A DNA stretch of 64,000 nucleotides, taken from the NCBI GenBank assembly GCA_006546595.1, contig VIAD01000008.1, positions 62,001 to 126,000 of the forward strand, given 5' to 3'. Both the position numbers and the translations under genes were made by a program. The DNA comes from Moraxellaceae bacterium AER2_44_116 (GTDB taxonomy: Bacteria; Pseudomonadota; Gammaproteobacteria; Pseudomonadales; Moraxellaceae). Shown here piece by piece: positions 62,835 to 64,000 of this stretch (its first letter is position 1; the number at the start of each line of letters is the position of its first letter). The notes below the pieces were generated by a model that was given only the letters and a program-made list of their open reading frames with translations, was not told where the DNA came from and did not search any database.

Positions 62835-63092
62835 TTACTCAAACGGCTCAATAGGGCGACGGTTTTGTGTGCCGCGCTCTGGCAGATCAAGGTCAGCAGT
62901 AGGATTGGGTGCTAATAGTAGGGCTTTAAGGCTAGGCCGTGCTTGTTGTTGCAAGCGTCGCCATTCGTCAATTGGAATGAGGACAGCGGTTTCGGTACCG
63001 CGTAAAGTAACGATTTGTGGGCCTTCGGTCAGGCTGGCGCGTAACAGTTCGCTAAAGCGAGCTTTGGCATCTTGGACTGGCCATGTGTGCAT
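62835..63092 (-). CDS. Phd/YefM-type antitoxin
   Basis: An 85-residue antitoxin. The N-terminal VQDAKARFSELLRAS and TLRGTETAVLIPIDEWRRL form the Phd/YefM DNA-binding dimerisation fold. The disordered C-terminus (PERGTQNRRPIEPF) would wrap the toxin. It neutralises the PIN toxin encoded 5 bp downstream and probably autoregulates the promoter upstream of it. Confidence 0.9.
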   Translation of the reverse strand: MHTWPVQDAKARFSELLRASLTEGPQIVTLRGTETAVLIPIDEWRRLQQQARPSLKALLLAPNPTADLDLPERGTQNRRPIEPFE

Positions 63093-63164
63093 GATGAATG
63101 CCTAGTGAGAAATGGTAACTAGTCAGAATTATAGTCAGGTTGTATGAGGTGGGGTAGGTGAGTT

Positions 63165-63461
63165 TTGAGGAAAATTGTAGAGATTGCGGGCAATCGGCAA
63201 GTGTTGCGAGATTTATGGCTGCAAGCAGGGCTACAAGAGGTTGAAACCTATGAGATTGTTGTTGAGCGGACGTTTAGTGATTTTGATGATTATTGGTCTA
63301 CGGTGTTGGGTGCGCCAAGTTTAGCGGCACAATTGGCGGCTATGCCTGTTGATGAATTGGTGGAGTTTAAAGAGGTGATTCGTTCGCGTTTGGTGATTGA
63401 TGTAATGGGTCGAGTCTATTGTAGTGGGAGGGCTAATGGGGTTAGGGGAAGAGTGGGGTGA
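63165..63461 (+). pseudogene. C-terminal remnant of a SAM methyltransferase, second copy
   Basis: A 98-codon frame opening at a TTG, containing YEIVVERTFSDFDDYW and ending ANGVRGRVG. About 90% nucleotide identity to 62161-62372. It retains the frame that the first copy lost (NRQVLRDLWLQAGLQEVETYE, residues about 11-31, spanning the deletion point). It lacks the SAM-binding domain, so it is a remnant, although it could be translated. Confidence 0.75.
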
Positions 63462-63717
63462 GTTTTTGATGTTGTGTAAAAGCTCGATGTGAGCTTTTAC
63501 TAATGTTATGTTACAAAGCTTCTAACATATAAGTTTTATGTTGGCGATGTTGTGATATTTTTATATAGTGATTTTTTGAGTCTGTAATTTTAGTATGTTA
63601 TTAAAGCGATTTAATAGAAACCACTTAATAGGTTTTAAAATGAGCTTATTGAATAGATGAAAGGATTAAAAGCAATTTAAAATTGCAAGACTATAGATTT
63701 TAAGGAGGTAGGTTGTT
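63462..63717. other. AT-rich intergenic region
   Basis: A strongly AT-rich spacer with no ORF. It ends in a consensus Shine-Dalgarno AGGAGG at 63703-63708. It contains AAAAGCTC-GATGT-GAGCTTTT at 63478-63498, an 8-bp inverted repeat that could end transcription. Confidence 0.45.
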
Positions 63718-64000
63718 TTGACTATAGAGATTAATTTTTTAGAGTTAGAAAATCAAGATTTTGAGTTTTGTGTTTACATAAGGCCTTATTTTGATAGTCA
63801 AAAAAGCGATTTTTATGTGGTTTCCTTGTCTAAAGAAAATAAAGATATAAGCTTAGAAAATGACTCAAGGCAAAAATTTGAAGTTTCTTATTACTCTATG
63901 CTTGGTTTCATAGAAAGGTATGTCAGTTCTAAAGAAAACCATTTTTTGACGACATGGTATATTTCTCAAAAGATTAATGAAAATAAAAAGTCTTTCAATA
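63718..64000 (+). CDS. partial hypothetical protein running off the window
   Basis: An open frame from a TTG at 63718, with a perfect AGGAGG nine bases upstream, continues to the last base (94 codons, no stop). The encoded product is rich in Glu, Asn, Ser, Tyr and Phe (for example CVYIRPYFDSQKSDFYVVS). The DNA is clearly more AT-rich than neighbouring genes, consistent with acquired DNA. I do not recognise the family from this N-terminal part. Confidence 0.6.
   Translation, partial: MTIEINFLELENQDFEFCVYIRPYFDSQKSDFYVVSLSKENKDISLENDSRQKFEVSYYSMLGFIERYVSSKENHFLTTWYISQKINENKKSFN

Overview
The window is a chromosomal segment of a moderately AT-rich gammaproteobacterium. The order mutS - fdxA - CsrA-titrating small RNA matches the Pseudomonadales arrangement, and RecA, FdxA, RNase T2-like and SelO proteins fit a relative of the Moraxellaceae. 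The genus cannot be named from sequence alone. No rRNA, tRNA, CRISPR array, prophage or complete insertion sequence was recognised.

Layout. 1-3.2 kb: AAA ATPase with a small membrane protein, MAPEG protein, TetR regulator. 3.6-8.3 kb: a signalling locus with periplasmic binding protein, diheme peroxidase, histidine kinase and double-receiver protein. 8.5-9.3 kb: three small unknown genes, two of them tandem paralogues with a Cys-x-Cys motif. 9.4-22.7 kb: a redox/catabolic region with 7Fe-type ferredoxin, SRPBCC protein, GST, two unusual SDRs, ferredoxin-NADP reductase, enoyl-CoA hydratase, two paralogous molybdopterin oxidoreductases, an NTF2-like protein and a carotenoid oxygenase. 22.8-31 kb: recA, a repeat-bearing lipoprotein, mutS, fdxA, then a roughly 0.9 kb stretch without ORFs, then a degenerate RNase T2.

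That stretch without ORFs is the main hidden feature. On the minus strand it encodes an apparent CsrB/RsmZ-type RNA: 20 GGA triplets in 210 nt, a strong terminator hairpin and an extended -10 promoter. Upstream are two 18-bp GacA-type boxes (TGTAGR-N6-CCTACA) and a perfect IHF-consensus match.

31-43 kb: FAD oxidoreductase, a zinc-finger/TPR membrane protein facing a rhomboid-like pseudoprotease with a related tail, a TauE/SafE permease, a complete TolC-MacA-MacB-type efflux operon, and an unknown gene between 110-bp direct repeats next to a DUF559 nuclease-like gene. 43-57 kb: Ca/Na antiporter, YfbK-like von Willebrand lipoprotein and an ECF sigma factor. A probable anti-sigma gene lies 9 kb further on. 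Between the two sits a tightly packed, oppositely oriented six-gene operon: urea transporter-M23 fusion, outer-membrane barrel, TPR protein, PLP decarboxylase, ATP-grasp ligase and C45-type Ntn hydrolase. It looks like an uncharacterised pathway for making and hydrolysing an amine conjugate.

57-64 kb: FKBP, FAD monooxygenase, a DUF6091-like binding protein, SelO, and a VapBC/FitAB-type toxin-antitoxin pair bracketed by two roughly 90%-identical remnants of a methyltransferase gene. An AT-rich partial gene runs off the end. Several dispersed inverted-repeat families occur between genes.
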